In this document: positions 24,666 to 32,107 of the stretch, piece after piece
How positions within the stretch are numbered: the stretch's first letter is position 1
How the letters are laid out: the number at the start of each line of letters is the position of its first letter
Source: an uncultured Clostridia bacterium
Lineage (GTDB): Bacteria; Bacillota; Clostridia; Oscillospirales; Acutalibacteraceae
Direction: 5' to 3'
Assembly (NCBI GenBank): GCA_904399395.1
Contig: CAJFPJ010000051.1
Span: 1-32,232, forward strand
DNA: 32,232 nucleotides
Translations under genes and position numbers: made by a program
Notes under the pieces: generated by a model
What the model saw: the letters and a program-made list of their open reading frames with translations, nothing else
Database searches by the model: none
What the model was told of the DNA's origin: nothing

Positions 24666-26765
24666 ATGAAGAAGAAAATAACGAAAAAAGAAAACAAATG
24701 GAAAAAAAGAAAGCATGGCGGAAAGAAGAGCGGTAAATCCCCCCGACTTTCTGTAAGTGGAAAAAAATTTCAACCGGCTGAGAAGAGAGAGAAGAAATCT
24801 CAGGCAGTGGTAACCCAGTTGAAAATGCAGGAGAAGGAAGCTGTTCTCCTTTCTCTGAGCCGGAATTTTGCCTTTGCACGCCCTACGGATGGGGGCGAGG
24901 ATGTATTCATCCGGGCCGAAGATTTAGCGGGTGCTTTTCCCGGTGATCTGGTGCGCCTTTCTCATATTGAGATGCAGGAGAAGGGGCCCAGCGGACGTGT
25001 GGATACGGTTATACAGGCTGGGAGCCGGATGCTGACGGGTGTTATAGGGGAAGAGGACGGGGTCTGCGTGTTCCTTGCGGATACGTCTCTGCGGTATCCG
25101 GTGCCGGTGGAGAAAAAGTATCGGATGAACGCAAAAGCAGGCGATAAAGTCAGGGCAGAGTTTCGCTTTTCCCGCTCCGGAGAGCTATTGGCTCAGGTGG
25201 TTACGGTCTATGGCTCTGGGGACAGTGCCAGAGTGTGCGCCGACGCTATTATCGATCAGAATCAGATAGCGCTGGAATTCCCGCCGGAGGTTCTGCAGGA
25301 GGCGCGGCAGATAGCGGCTCAGCCTATTACAGAGGAAATTCTGAAGGGCAGATTGGATCTTCGTGATCACTGTATCTGTACTATTGACGGGGCGGATGCC
25401 AAGGATTTAGACGATGCAATCTCCGTTTCCCGCACTCGGAGTGGTTACCGTTTGGGCGTGCATATAGCGGATGTTTCTCACTATGTCCGCCCGGGAAGCT
25501 TGGTGGATGGAGAAGCTATGAAGCGGGGAACTTCCGTCTATTTTGCAGACAGGGTTATCCCCATGCTGCCGGAAGAGATATCCAATGGTGTATGTTCCCT
25601 GAATGCAGGAACTGATAAGCTTACCTTTACGGCGCTGATAGATTTGGATAAAAATGGAGAGATACTGAAATATAAATTCCGAAAGTCTGTTATACGTTCT
25701 AGGGTAAGAGGCGTATATTCCGAAGTAAACGCTATCTTTTCAGGTTCTGCATCCAAAGAACTGAGAAAAAAGTATTCCCCTGTGATCCGCTCTCTTAATG
25801 CTGCCAGAGAGCTGGCGCAGGTGCTGCAGGAGCGTTCCCGGCGGAACGGAACGGTGGATTTGGAGAGCACAGAATCCCACTTTACGCTAAATGATGAAGG
25901 AGTCTGTATCAATGTGGAACCTCGCACTTCGGGTGAAGCAGAGCAGATGATCGAGCAACTAATGATTGCCGCCAACCGGGCGGCAGCCATGTTAGCCCGG
26001 GAAAAGGGGCTGCCTTTTGTGTATCGTGTCCACGAACAGCCTTCTCCTGATAGGGTGGATACTCTTCGGGAGCTTGCAGCGGCTCTCGGCTTCAATACGA
26101 AGACTCTGCGGCATAAGGGCCCTCTGAAGCCGGGGGATTTCGCCGCCCTGATGGAACAGGCCGTGGGAACTCCTTCTCAGAAAGTGCTTTCCCATCAGCT
26201 TCTGCGAACAATGGCAAAGGCTCGGTATGATGTAAATCCACTGGGGCATTTTGGCCTGGCGCTGGAGGATTATTGTCATTTTACCTCACCTATTCGTCGG
26301 TATCCGGATACTTCTATTCACAGGATCCTTTCTTCCTGGCTTTCCCTGAAAAGCGTGAAAGAATGCAGGAAGCTGTATGAGGATTTTGTGGGGAGAGCAG
26401 CAAAAAATTCCACGGACTGTGAGATTCGTGCCATGACGGCAGAACGTTCTGCTGAGGACTGCTATATGGCGGAATATATGAAGAGGCATATCGGAGAAGT
26501 ATACGAAGGGATTATTAGCGGCGTCACCATGCGGGGTGTTTTTGTAGAGCTGCCCAACACAGTGGAAGGATTTGTGCCGGTAGAGACGATTCCCAATGCC
26601 CGCTTTCAGTTTGATGGCATGATGAGCCAGCTGGATCAGAACACCGGCCATAAGTTGACAATTGGTCAGAAGATGACTGTGCGTGTGGTTTCCTCCGATG
26701 TGGCATCCGGAAAAATAGACTTTGCCTATGAAGGCCAGTGGCCGCCAAAGAATATGGAGAAATAA
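24666..26765 (+). CDS. rnr: Ribonuclease R
   Basis: RNase R is a 3'-5' exonuclease that digests structured RNA. The 699-residue protein has cold-shock-type domains (about 60-200), the RNB catalytic domain with TIDGADAKDLDDAISV at about 239-254 carrying the metal-binding Asp residues, HYCHFTSPIRRYPD-type motif (EDYCHFTSPIRRYPD) near 535, and a C-terminal S1 domain (EGIISGVTMRGVFVELPNTVEGFV). The usual N-terminal winged-helix domain is missing; instead the first 55 residues are Lys-rich. A weak GAGAAAAAGG site precedes the ATG, and a 6-bp hairpin (24633-24649) lies just before it. A TATAAT at 24615-24620 without a good -35 box may be its promoter. The 24439-24665 gap otherwise holds only an 11-bp direct repeat (CAAATGGTAAA, about 60 nt apart). 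Confidence 0.95.
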   Translation: MKKKITKKENKWKKRKHGGKKSGKSPRLSVSGKKFQPAEKREKKSQAVVTQLKMQEKEAVLLSLSRNFAFARPTDGGEDVFIRAEDLAGAFPGDLVRLSHIEMQEKGPSGRVDTVIQAGSRMLTGVIGEEDGVCVFLADTSLRYPVPVEKKYRMNAKAGDKVRAEFRFSRSGELLAQVVTVYGSGDSARVCADAIIDQNQIALEFPPEVLQEARQIAAQPITEEILKGRLDLRDHCICTIDGADAKDLDDAISVSRTRSGYRLGVHIADVSHYVRPGSLVDGEAMKRGTSVYFADRVIPMLPEEISNGVCSLNAGTDKLTFTALIDLDKNGEILKYKFRKSVIRSRVRGVYSEVNAIFSGSASKELRKKYSPVIRSLNAARELAQVLQERSRRNGTVDLESTESHFTLNDEGVCINVEPRTSGEAEQMIEQLMIAANRAAAMLAREKGLPFVYRVHEQPSPDRVDTLRELAAALGFNTKTLRHKGPLKPGDFAALMEQAVGTPSQKVLSHQLLRTMAKARYDVNPLGHFGLALEDYCHFTSPIRRYPDTSIHRILSSWLSLKSVKECRKLYEDFVGRAAKNSTDCEIRAMTAERSAEDCYMAEYMKRHIGEVYEGIISGVTMRGVFVELPNTVEGFVPVETIPNARFQFDGMMSQLDQNTGHKLTIGQKMTVRVVSSDVASGKIDFAYEGQWPPKNMEK

Positions 26766-26849
26766 GGATTCAATTCCAAAGAAAGGAATAAAAACAGGAA
26801 TATCCGCCCATCCTATCAGCATAGAATTACTTTGAAAGGCGGCGCTGAT

Positions 26850-27158
26850 ATGGAAAGTGTGCTGAAGCTGATCCAAAAGGGGACGGCCCAGGTTGCTGAG
26901 ACCGGGCGCAAAACAAGCGAAACCTCACGGGAGTCACTGGAAGAAAAAGAAAACAAAAACCGCATTCTCGATGAAATGCGAGAGATCTTGGAACAGATGT
27001 CCTTCAATGAGCGGTGGTTTCAGCTGGAATGCGACGATAACCTGATAGACGCCTGCATTTACCAGAGAGAATCCCTTAAGGCCAGATATCGGTATCTTCT
27101 TGCAAAGGCCCGGGATTTGGGAATCCAGAACGCGCCATTTCAAAGAACGGGATCGTAA
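26850..27158 (+). CDS. DUF2508 family protein (YaaL-like)
   Basis: A 102-residue soluble protein rich in Lys and Glu with the C-terminal segment ECDDNLIDACIYQRESLKARYRYLLAKARDLGI, which matches the DUF2508 pattern by eye. In Bacillus the family member yaaL lies directly before bofA, as here. The function is not known. The ATG at 26850 is taken because AAAGGCGG is about 9 nt upstream; the frame is open further up but without a site. It lies 60 nt before bofA and probably shares its transcript. Confidence 0.75.
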   Translation: MESVLKLIQKGTAQVAETGRKTSETSRESLEEKENKNRILDEMREILEQMSFNERWFQLECDDNLIDACIYQRESLKARYRYLLAKARDLGIQNAPFQRTGS

Positions 27159-27218
27159 AATACTACGGAATCCCCAATGAATGCGGGCTGCACCCAGCCT
27201 GCGGAGGAGGCATGCAGA

Positions 27219-27485
27219 ATGCAGACCCTTTGGATGGTATTGATAGGAATTGGGATTTTTTTATTGCTTGTTTTGGTTCAGGTCGTGATGCGTGTGAAAA
27301 AACCGGTACAGCATGCGGTGGGGGGAGCAGCCGTAGGGTTAGGAGCTCTTTTGGCTGTGAATTTGCTCTCTGGTTTCACAGGGGTTTCTCTTTCAATGAG
27401 CCCATTGGTGCTGGGGGTGTCCTCTGTAGCAGGGATTCCGGGAGTAACAACGCTTTTGTTCCTGAACCTTCTGGCGTCGGTCTGA
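27219..27485 (+). CDS. bofA: Pro-sigma-K processing inhibitor BofA
   Basis: BofA holds back the SpoIVFB protease in the outer forespore membrane so that sigma-K is activated only at the right stage of sporulation. The 88-residue membrane protein has an N-terminal helix (about 3-25), a second hydrophobic stretch, and the family motif VNLLSGFTGVSLSMSPLVLGVSSVAGIPGV. The ATG at 27219 has a GGAGGAGG site 8 nt upstream, which rules out the longer frame from 27177. This indicates an endospore former. In Clostridia the sigma-K route can differ from Bacillus, so the exact role is inferred. Confidence 0.88.
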   Translation: MQTLWMVLIGIGIFLLLVLVQVVMRVKKPVQHAVGGAAVGLGALLAVNLLSGFTGVSLSMSPLVLGVSSVAGIPGVTTLLFLNLLASV

Positions 27486-27521
27486 TTTTGCATACTATAC
27501 TACAGATCACACAAATTTTGC

Positions 27522-27557
27522 AAGAGGCTTCTGTTTATAAACAGGAGCCTCTTATCT
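27522..27557 (+). terminator. Terminator of the DUF2508-bofA unit
   Basis: A 16-bp palindromic stem (27522-27537 with 27538-27553) with one mismatch surrounds a TTTATAAA centre and is followed by ATCTTTA. It lies 37 nt after bofA. Confidence 0.8.
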
Positions 27558-27651
27558 TTAAGTGTTATATAAATCTTATAAAGAAATATAAATAGATACT
27601 GATGGTTTATTATGAAATCAAATACAGATTGTTTCTGGAAGTGGTGAAAAT

Positions 27652-28176
27652 ATGGTTTTCTATCGGGATGATGAGATGCTTATTCGCAATATGCAGGAAA
27701 GCGATGCGCAGATCATTACGGATTGTGAAATTCTTCAGGGCTATCATGCGTCGGTTGAAAAATACCGCATGCGATTGCGGCACCAGAGAGAGGGTAAGTC
27801 GGTGGCTTTGGTTGCTGAATACAGAGGTCAGGTTGCAGGGTATATCCATGTATATTGGTCGGAAACAACAGGCGCTTTTGCGAAAACAGGGTATCCAGAG
27901 ATTGTGGATTTTGGAGTGCTTCAGAAGTTCAGGAGAAAAGGGATTGGAAATAAGCTGATGGATGCAGCAGAAGCTCTTGCAGCCAAGGCCTCTGATACGG
28001 TGTATCTGGGTGTGGGCCTGCACAGCGGCTATGGAAGTGCACAGCGGATGTACATAAAACGCGGATATATTCCCGATGGCAGCGGCGTTTGGTATAAGGA
28101 TGAAGTGTGCGAACCTTACAGCCAATGCCGTAATGATGACGATCTGGTTTTGTATCTGTCGAAGAAGCTTAAGTAA
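27652..28176 (+). CDS. GNAT family N-acetyltransferase
   Basis: A 174-residue acetyl-CoA-dependent transferase. The acetyl-CoA pyrophosphate loop is visible as VLQKFRRKGIGNKLMDAAEALA (motif R-R-K-G-I-G), preceded by the strand VAGYIHVYW, and followed by LGVGLHSGYGSAQRMYIKRGYIPDGSGVWY, the usual C-terminal GNAT part. The substrate cannot be told; small amines, protein N-termini and antibiotics are all possible in this family. The ATG 27652 has only a weak GGAAG site, and ATG 27676 (MLIRNMQESD) is another candidate that matches the usual GNAT beginning. It is a single gene between two terminators. Confidence 0.85.
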   Translation: MVFYRDDEMLIRNMQESDAQIITDCEILQGYHASVEKYRMRLRHQREGKSVALVAEYRGQVAGYIHVYWSETTGAFAKTGYPEIVDFGVLQKFRRKGIGNKLMDAAEALAAKASDTVYLGVGLHSGYGSAQRMYIKRGYIPDGSGVWYKDEVCEPYSQCRNDDDLVLYLSKKLK

Positions 28177-28178
28177 AG

Positions 28179-28208
28179 AAACAGGAGGCCTTTAAGGCCT
28201 CCTGTTTT
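28179..28208. terminator. Shared terminator between converging genes
   Basis: AAACAGGAGGCCTTT and its complement form a perfect palindrome (28179-28208) with A and T tracts on both sides. It serves the rightward acetyltransferase and the leftward GH51 gene. Confidence 0.9.
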
Positions 28209-28219
28209 GCTCTAGGATC

Positions 28220-29833
28220 CTATTCTTTTGTAAGACGAATTACATTCCAAGAAAGTTTTTGCGCCGTAAGCTCAATTTTACCATCGTGGAAAGAGGTGTT
28301 GCTATTCTTTTTGGGAAGGACGGCATCGGGATTTTCCCATGTATCGGCTGCGCTGGGATCGTTGGAGTAAAGTTCGATGTGTTCTTTCAGGCGGTAGCCT
28401 TCAAAGCCGCGGACATCCAGTTCTACTTCCATAGCCTCCTCCCAGTTCAGATTGAGAAGGAAAATAGAGAGTTCGCCTTTTTCCTCGTCGTAAGCGGCGC
28501 CGGCTTGGATATAGGGAATGTTTTCGTAGGGATGGCACTGATAGAATTCGTTGATATTGAAACCGTCGGCGCAGAAAGATGGGGATTTGACGGAGGGAAG
28601 CAGAGAGATCCCGTTGGCATACTCCAGGTAATGCTTAAAAGGATAATACCCGATAGACTTCCATACATGTTCCCTGTTGATAGAAAGAGCGCCCAGGAAG
28701 GAGCCAGTCATGCATCCTATTTTGATGCGGTCGCTGTGACGGAGGAAGGTCATCATGACGGCAGCGGAGGCGATTGCTCCCAGCATTTGGCCGCCTTTAT
28801 TTTTGCCTTTTCGCTCCGGCCAGTGGTTGGGGTCGATTTCCCGGAAGGGGCGATTCAGATTTTGCTCAGAAAACTCTCCATAAGTTTCGTGGGGGATCCG
28901 TCCTTTTCGGCCGGGTGCAGTTTTTCCTGCTGGAGCAAACCCCACACCGAATTCATCAAAGGATATAGTGATCTGTTTGGGGCTGCACAGCTTCGCTTGC
29001 ACAAAATCGCAGGCTGCAATCTCCGTGCGGATGAATTCTTCAAAAACTGCGGGAGCACTCATAAAGGCAGCCATGTCTCCTTCTGGTACATTGTGATAAT
29101 AATGGAGAGAGAGCATATCGATGTTTTCATAGCATTCCTCCAAAACGTCCACATCCCACTGAGGATAGGTGTGATTCAAAGGAGTGGAGGTTCCGCTTGC
29201 CACAGTGGTGATAGAAGGATCCACCCATTTCAGCGCCTTTGCAGCTTCGTTGATCTTTACGCCGTAACCCTTGGGATCCTTTTCCCAGGAATGGATCTGC
29301 CAGGGGCCATCCATTTCATTCCCCAGATACCAGGTTTTTACATTATGAGGGGCCGTGAATCCGTTTTTCCGGCGCAGGTCAGACCAATAGGTCCCTCCCG
29401 GATGATTGGTATATTCGATACAGTGCATGGCATCCTCAATGGTACCGGTTCCCATATTGACGGTGTACATAGGTTCCATTCCGCAGCGTCGAGCCCAAGC
29501 CAGATATTCATCGTGCCCCACCCAGTTCGGCTCATATTGCCGCCAGGCCAGATCCAAATGCTGCTTCCGTTTTTCCCTGGGGCCGATGGAATCCTTCCAG
29601 TTCCAGCCGGAAGTGACATTGCCTCCCGGCAGGCGCACGGCAGGAACACCGAATTCCTGAATAGCTTTCATAACATCTTTCCGGAGCCCCAATTCGTCAG
29701 CTTCAGGGTGATCGGGATTCCATATGCCACCGTAGACCAGATTTCCCAGAGGCTCCATATAGCCGCTGAAAAGCCTTTTATCAATGGGGCCTATGGCGTA
29801 TTCGGGGTGGATAGTAACCTTTGCCTTTTTCAA
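28220..29833 (-). CDS. Alpha-L-arabinofuranosidase, GH51
   Basis: This 537-residue glycosidase releases arabinose from arabinan or arabinoxylan oligosaccharides. The catalytic acid/base is E173 in WYLGNEMDGPWQ and the nucleophile E294 in ISFDEFGVGF. The (beta/alpha)8 barrel is followed by a C-terminal beta-sandwich domain (about 350-537). There is no signal peptide, so it acts in the cytoplasm on imported oligosaccharides. The start is TTG at 29833: AGGAGG is 8 nt upstream, while the in-frame ATG further up lies before that site and within a hairpin (29854-29877). No transporter or sugar-pathway gene is adjacent. A MerR relic lies upstream. Confidence 0.93.
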   Translation of the reverse strand: MKKAKVTIHPEYAIGPIDKRLFSGYMEPLGNLVYGGIWNPDHPEADELGLRKDVMKAIQEFGVPAVRLPGGNVTSGWNWKDSIGPREKRKQHLDLAWRQYEPNWVGHDEYLAWARRCGMEPMYTVNMGTGTIEDAMHCIEYTNHPGGTYWSDLRRKNGFTAPHNVKTWYLGNEMDGPWQIHSWEKDPKGYGVKINEAAKALKWVDPSITTVASGTSTPLNHTYPQWDVDVLEECYENIDMLSLHYYHNVPEGDMAAFMSAPAVFEEFIRTEIAACDFVQAKLCSPKQITISFDEFGVGFAPAGKTAPGRKGRIPHETYGEFSEQNLNRPFREIDPNHWPERKGKNKGGQMLGAIASAAVMMTFLRHSDRIKIGCMTGSFLGALSINREHVWKSIGYYPFKHYLEYANGISLLPSVKSPSFCADGFNINEFYQCHPYENIPYIQAGAAYDEEKGELSIFLLNLNWEEAMEVELDVRGFEGYRLKEHIELYSNDPSAADTWENPDAVLPKKNSNTSFHDGKIELTAQKLSWNVIRLTKE

Positions 29834-29898
29834 TCCAGTAACCTCCTTTATTTCCGGAAGGGCATTTCCCATTCCGGAGCCTGTTTGGCTTTATGTTC

Positions 29899-29927
29899 AG
29901 TATAGGCGGGAAAGGTTCTAAAGTCAA
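29899..29927 (-). promoter_or_regulatory. Promoter of the GH51 gene
   Basis: On the leftward strand TTGACT (29927-29922), a 17-nt spacer and TATACT (29904-29899) give a near-consensus promoter. The 5' leader of about 60 nt contains a CCGGAA/TTCCGG hairpin (29854-29877). The -35 box overlaps the stop of the MerR relic. Confidence 0.75.
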
Positions 29928-30049
29928 ATAGTTGAGAGGGCGAAGCTCTCCTTATGGTAATACGGCAAGGTACGAACAGTGCTTCTCATTTTTTTGGCCA
30001 GTTCGCCAACGGTCATATATAGATCCGGAATGGCTTTGTTTATCTCTTT
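29924..30049 (-). pseudogene. MerR-family regulator relic (N-terminal fragment)
   Basis: The leftward frame is open from a stop at 30050-30052 to TGA at 29926-29924. From the ATG at 30016 it reads MTVGELAKKMRSTVRTLPYY, which closely resembles the N-terminal helix-turn-helix of MerR regulators (typical form MTVGELAKKMGVTVRTLQYYDKEG), then HKESFALSTI and stop. A working MerR protein needs 100 or more residues, so only a fragment is left. Twelve codons before the ATG (KEINKAIPDLY) also look protein-like. The relic overlaps the GH51 promoter. The rest of 29834-30173 holds that promoter, a leader hairpin and a terminator. Confidence 0.6.
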
Positions 30050-30133
30050 TCATAAAGCAGCATCGCTCCTGTTTGGGTATACGTATAACGCATGACGCTG
30101 TATCACTAGCAAGGCTTTTGAATTTTTTTGCAC

Positions 30134-30166
30134 AAAAAAACGGAGTCGATTTCGACTCCGTTTTTT
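30134..30166. terminator. Terminator of the DUF4364 gene
   Basis: A 15-bp stem (30134-30148 with 30152-30166) with A and T tracts on either side works on both strands. It lies 7 nt beyond the stop codon of the leftward DUF4364 gene. Confidence 0.9.
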
Positions 30167-30173
30167 ATCTAGT

Positions 30174-30761
30174 TTATGATTCCAGTTCCTTAAAAATTTC
30201 TTTTGCCAATGTGTAATTTTCCGTTACCAGAGCCAGCATAAGCTGGTATACATTCTGAGGAGCGGACTGAAAGTTTTTCTTTACCATTTTGGCCTGCCGG
30301 TTATCTGGAACATATAAAGAAAAACGCATAAGTTCCAGATTTCCACCGGAAACATGACAAGTAACGTTATAGCCCTTCTCCGTTTTTTGGATTTCCACCT
30401 GATTTTCTTTTTCTCTTTTGGCACTGGCAAGGAGATTCATCGCTGCGGCCACCGCTTTTTCACGGATGGAACGCGGAAGCGCATTATCCAGCTGACCAGC
30501 AATCATTTTTGCCTGGGGGGTAGCCATATAAAGCGGGGGATTGCCGTCACAACTGAGATTGCCGTTTGAAGCAAGCTCAGAAAGAGCGTCTGTTACCTCA
30601 AAATAGTTGGCAAATCCGTTGGATTGCATGATCCCCAATATATCTTCTTTAGAAAGCGGAGTATTTACGCTGGAAAGAAGATAGCAGATCAGAATCAATA
30701 TTTCATTTTTGCTCCGAAGGCCTCCCGGCTCAATACCACCGGTAAAAGCGTCATACTCCAT
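30174..30761 (-). CDS. DUF4364 family protein, winged-helix type
   Basis: A 195-residue protein whose N-terminal part (SKNEILILICYLLSSVNTPLSKEDILGIMQSNGFANYFEVTDALSELASNG) has the helix pattern of a winged-helix domain and fits DUF4364 (PF14277) by eye. The C-terminal half (about 115-180) is a mixed segment ending in helices of unknown function. The family is restricted mainly to Clostridia and is usually thought to be DNA-binding; its targets are not known. GGAG lies about 9 nt before the ATG. It has its own promoter, a stable 5' hairpin and a terminator. Confidence 0.75.
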   Translation of the reverse strand: MEYDAFTGGIEPGGLRSKNEILILICYLLSSVNTPLSKEDILGIMQSNGFANYFEVTDALSELASNGNLSCDGNPPLYMATPQAKMIAGQLDNALPRSIREKAVAAAMNLLASAKREKENQVEIQKTEKGYNVTCHVSGGNLELMRFSLYVPDNRQAKMVKKNFQSAPQNVYQLMLALVTENYTLAKEIFKELES

Positions 30762-30811
30762 TCCTAATCACTCCATTTCGTCTGCTCCTGCCCGGGCAAT
30801 GAATTGAAAGA

Positions 30812-30842
30812 AAGTCAAAGCAAGCAAAGCCTGCTTTGACTT
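30812..30842 (-). promoter_or_regulatory. Stable 5' hairpin in the DUF4364 leader
   Basis: A perfect 11-bp inverted repeat (30812-30822 with 30832-30842, 9-nt loop) lies about 10 nt after the predicted transcription start. It is followed on the leftward strand by a mild T-rich stretch. It may protect the mRNA 5' end, act as a weak attenuator, or be a protein site in DNA. Confidence 0.5.
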
Positions 30843-30858
30843 CAGATTTCATACATTT

Positions 30859-30887
30859 AGTATAGCATATTTGTACGTTTATTTCAA
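30859..30887 (-). promoter_or_regulatory. Promoter of the DUF4364 gene
   Basis: On the leftward strand TTGAAA (30887-30882), a 17-nt spacer and TATACT (30864-30859) fit the vegetative consensus well. No terminator separates it from the XRE gene upstream, so read-through is also possible. Confidence 0.75.
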
Positions 30888-30930
30888 GATTTTGCAGACG
30901 CCTCAGAAATAGGAAGAGAAAGGATATATT

Positions 30931-31338
30931 TTATTCTGAGCTTTTATTTTCGTTCAAAAGTTCGTCGATCTTCTGCCGAGTTTCCGCGGAACAGTGCCGA
31001 TACATCTGAATCAGTCGCCTTTCTTCCTTTGTAAGAAAAGATTCGCTTGTCCATTGGCTGTGTATAAGGGAGGGACTGCGAACTTCCTTAGGAGAAGGCG
31101 CGTCGTCAAGTAGTTCTTCTACGGATACTCCAAACAGCTTAGCAAGTTTCTTGATATTTTCCAAATCGGGTTCTGTTTTCCCGGTCTCATAGTATGTATA
31201 TGTAGAGCGGGAAATCTGAAGATAATCGGCGACCTGTTGCTGTGTATATCCAATCTTTTCTTTACGGAGCCGCCTCAAAGTATCTTTGATTTGTCGTTGC
31301 CGCAAATTGAGACCTTCTTCCATTTTAATGTTATACAT
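30931..31338 (-). CDS. XRE-family transcriptional regulator
   Basis: A 135-residue protein with an N-terminal helix-turn-helix of the Cro/CI-XRE type (about 15-75): YTQQQVADYLQISRSTYTYYETGKTEPDLENIKKLAKLFGVSVEELL. The C-terminal part (about 95-135) is a short helical tail, LTKEERRLIQMYRHCSAETRQKIDELL, that is common in Clostridial XRE proteins and may dimerise. The targets are not known. The start is uncertain: ATG 31338 has a poor GGGT site and ATG 31323 (MEEGLNLRQRQ) is another choice. It lies leftward before DUF4364 and divergent from tRNA-Thr. Confidence 0.85.
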   Translation of the reverse strand: MYNIKMEEGLNLRQRQIKDTLRRLRKEKIGYTQQQVADYLQISRSTYTYYETGKTEPDLENIKKLAKLFGVSVEELLDDAPSPKEVRSPSLIHSQWTSESFLTKEERRLIQMYRHCSAETRQKIDELLNENKSSE

Positions 31339-31351
31339 ATATATCTTACCC

Positions 31352-31369
31352 TAAATATAGTTGTATTTC
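31352..31369. promoter_or_regulatory. Possible operator of the XRE gene
   Basis: AAATA and TATTT flank TAGTTG in the stretch just upstream of the XRE start (AAATATAGTTGTATTT, about 31353-31368). XRE repressors often bind such short palindromes in their own promoters; autoregulation is inferred. A leftward promoter near here is weak. Confidence 0.25.
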
Positions 31370-31439
31370 TCGTTTTGTCGAATTTTTTCACAAAGGAAAA
31401 TATAGGAAGAAATATAACATAAAAAAATATTTTTATATC

Positions 31440-31468
31440 TTGACGTTATCAGATGATTTTAGTATAAT
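31440..31468 (+). promoter_or_regulatory. Promoter of tRNA-Thr
   Basis: TTGACG (31440-31445), a 17-nt spacer and perfect TATAAT (31463-31468) end 18 nt before the tRNA. This is the expected layout of a stable-RNA promoter. Confidence 0.85.
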
Positions 31469-31486
31469 ATCTAAGTTGACAAAAAT

Positions 31487-31562
31487 GCTGGAATAGCTCA
31501 GTTGGTAGAGCAGCTGATTCGTAATCAGCAGGTCGCGTGTTCGAGTCACGTTTCCAGCTCCA
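31487..31562 (+). tRNA. tRNA-Thr(CGU)
   Basis: A complete 76-nt cloverleaf: acceptor GCTGGAA / TTCCAGC, D-stem GCTC / GAGC, anticodon stem GCTGA / TCAGC with loop TTCGTAA (CGT at 31520-31522), T-loop TTCGAGT, discriminator T and encoded CCA. It reads ACG. It is a single-gene unit with its own promoter and terminator. Confidence 0.95.
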
Positions 31563-31567
31563 AAGGT

Positions 31568-31601
31568 AGAGCCCCGACGAATTTCGTCGGGGCTCTTTTT
31601 T
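31568..31601 (+). terminator. Terminator of tRNA-Thr
   Basis: A 13-bp GC-rich stem AGAGCCCCGACGA with its complement around a 4-nt loop, followed by TTTTTT. It starts 6 nt after the tRNA CCA. Confidence 0.95.
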
Positions 31602-32072
31602 ATGATTGTATGCTTTTTATGTGTGCATTGGTTGATAGTTTGATGGTTACATAAAGATCAGCATTAAAATATACGGCGACTGATGTAGGATGTTTGGACA
31701 GATATTTGTGGAGATTTATTATTAGTTGACAATAATTTATGAGAAATTGGGATTATCTCAGCGAGCAGAAGTGTAAAAATAAGAATTCCCTGTGGGAATA
31801 AGCTCCCAGTAACTTGACTGCATACTGCGCTGTATGGTGTGAGATTTCGAGAGAATTGTAATTCTGTAAATTCTATATTTAGTACAAAAAGGAAAAGTGT
31901 TATATATTGAATTTAACTATATTTTTGAAGACAGGAAAATAGAATCAGGATTATATTTGAAATGCAAAAATAGGCTATTGCATAGGCTTTGGGAAAAAAA
32001 CTATATTTGGGTTAACCCGAACAATCGTAATATATAAATTAATTGATGTATAAAATAAAAAAATATACAATA
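31602..32072. other. AT-rich intergenic stretch without a gene
   Basis: No ORF with a ribosome site is visible. Small features are a GGGTTAACCC palindrome (about 32008-32017), a GAATTCCCTGTGGGAAT hairpin near 31780-31800, and a lone TTGACA near 31725 without a good -10 box. The rest appears unstructured. Confidence 0.6.
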
Positions 32073-32101
32073 TTGACATGCGAGTTTAAGGGTGGTATAG
32101 T
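32073..32101 (+). promoter_or_regulatory. Strong promoter of the right-edge RNA
   Basis: Perfect TTGACA (32073-32078), a 17-nt spacer and TATAGT (32096-32101). The predicted start is near 32108. Confidence 0.75.
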
Positions 32102-32107
32102 AATAGC

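Noticed and set aside
27212-27595. 127-codon frame overlapping bofA
   Set aside because: BofA in the adjacent frame has the family motif and a GGAGGAGG site at the right distance; this frame runs through its terminator.
28259-29905. Long open frame (548 codons) on the + strand
   Set aside because: It lies opposite the GH51 gene, whose catalytic motifs, start site and terminator are clear. The translated sequence shows no family pattern.
29932-30216. 94-codon frame on the + strand
   Set aside because: It runs through a terminator and into the end of the DUF4364 gene; the opposite strand carries the MerR relic and promoter.
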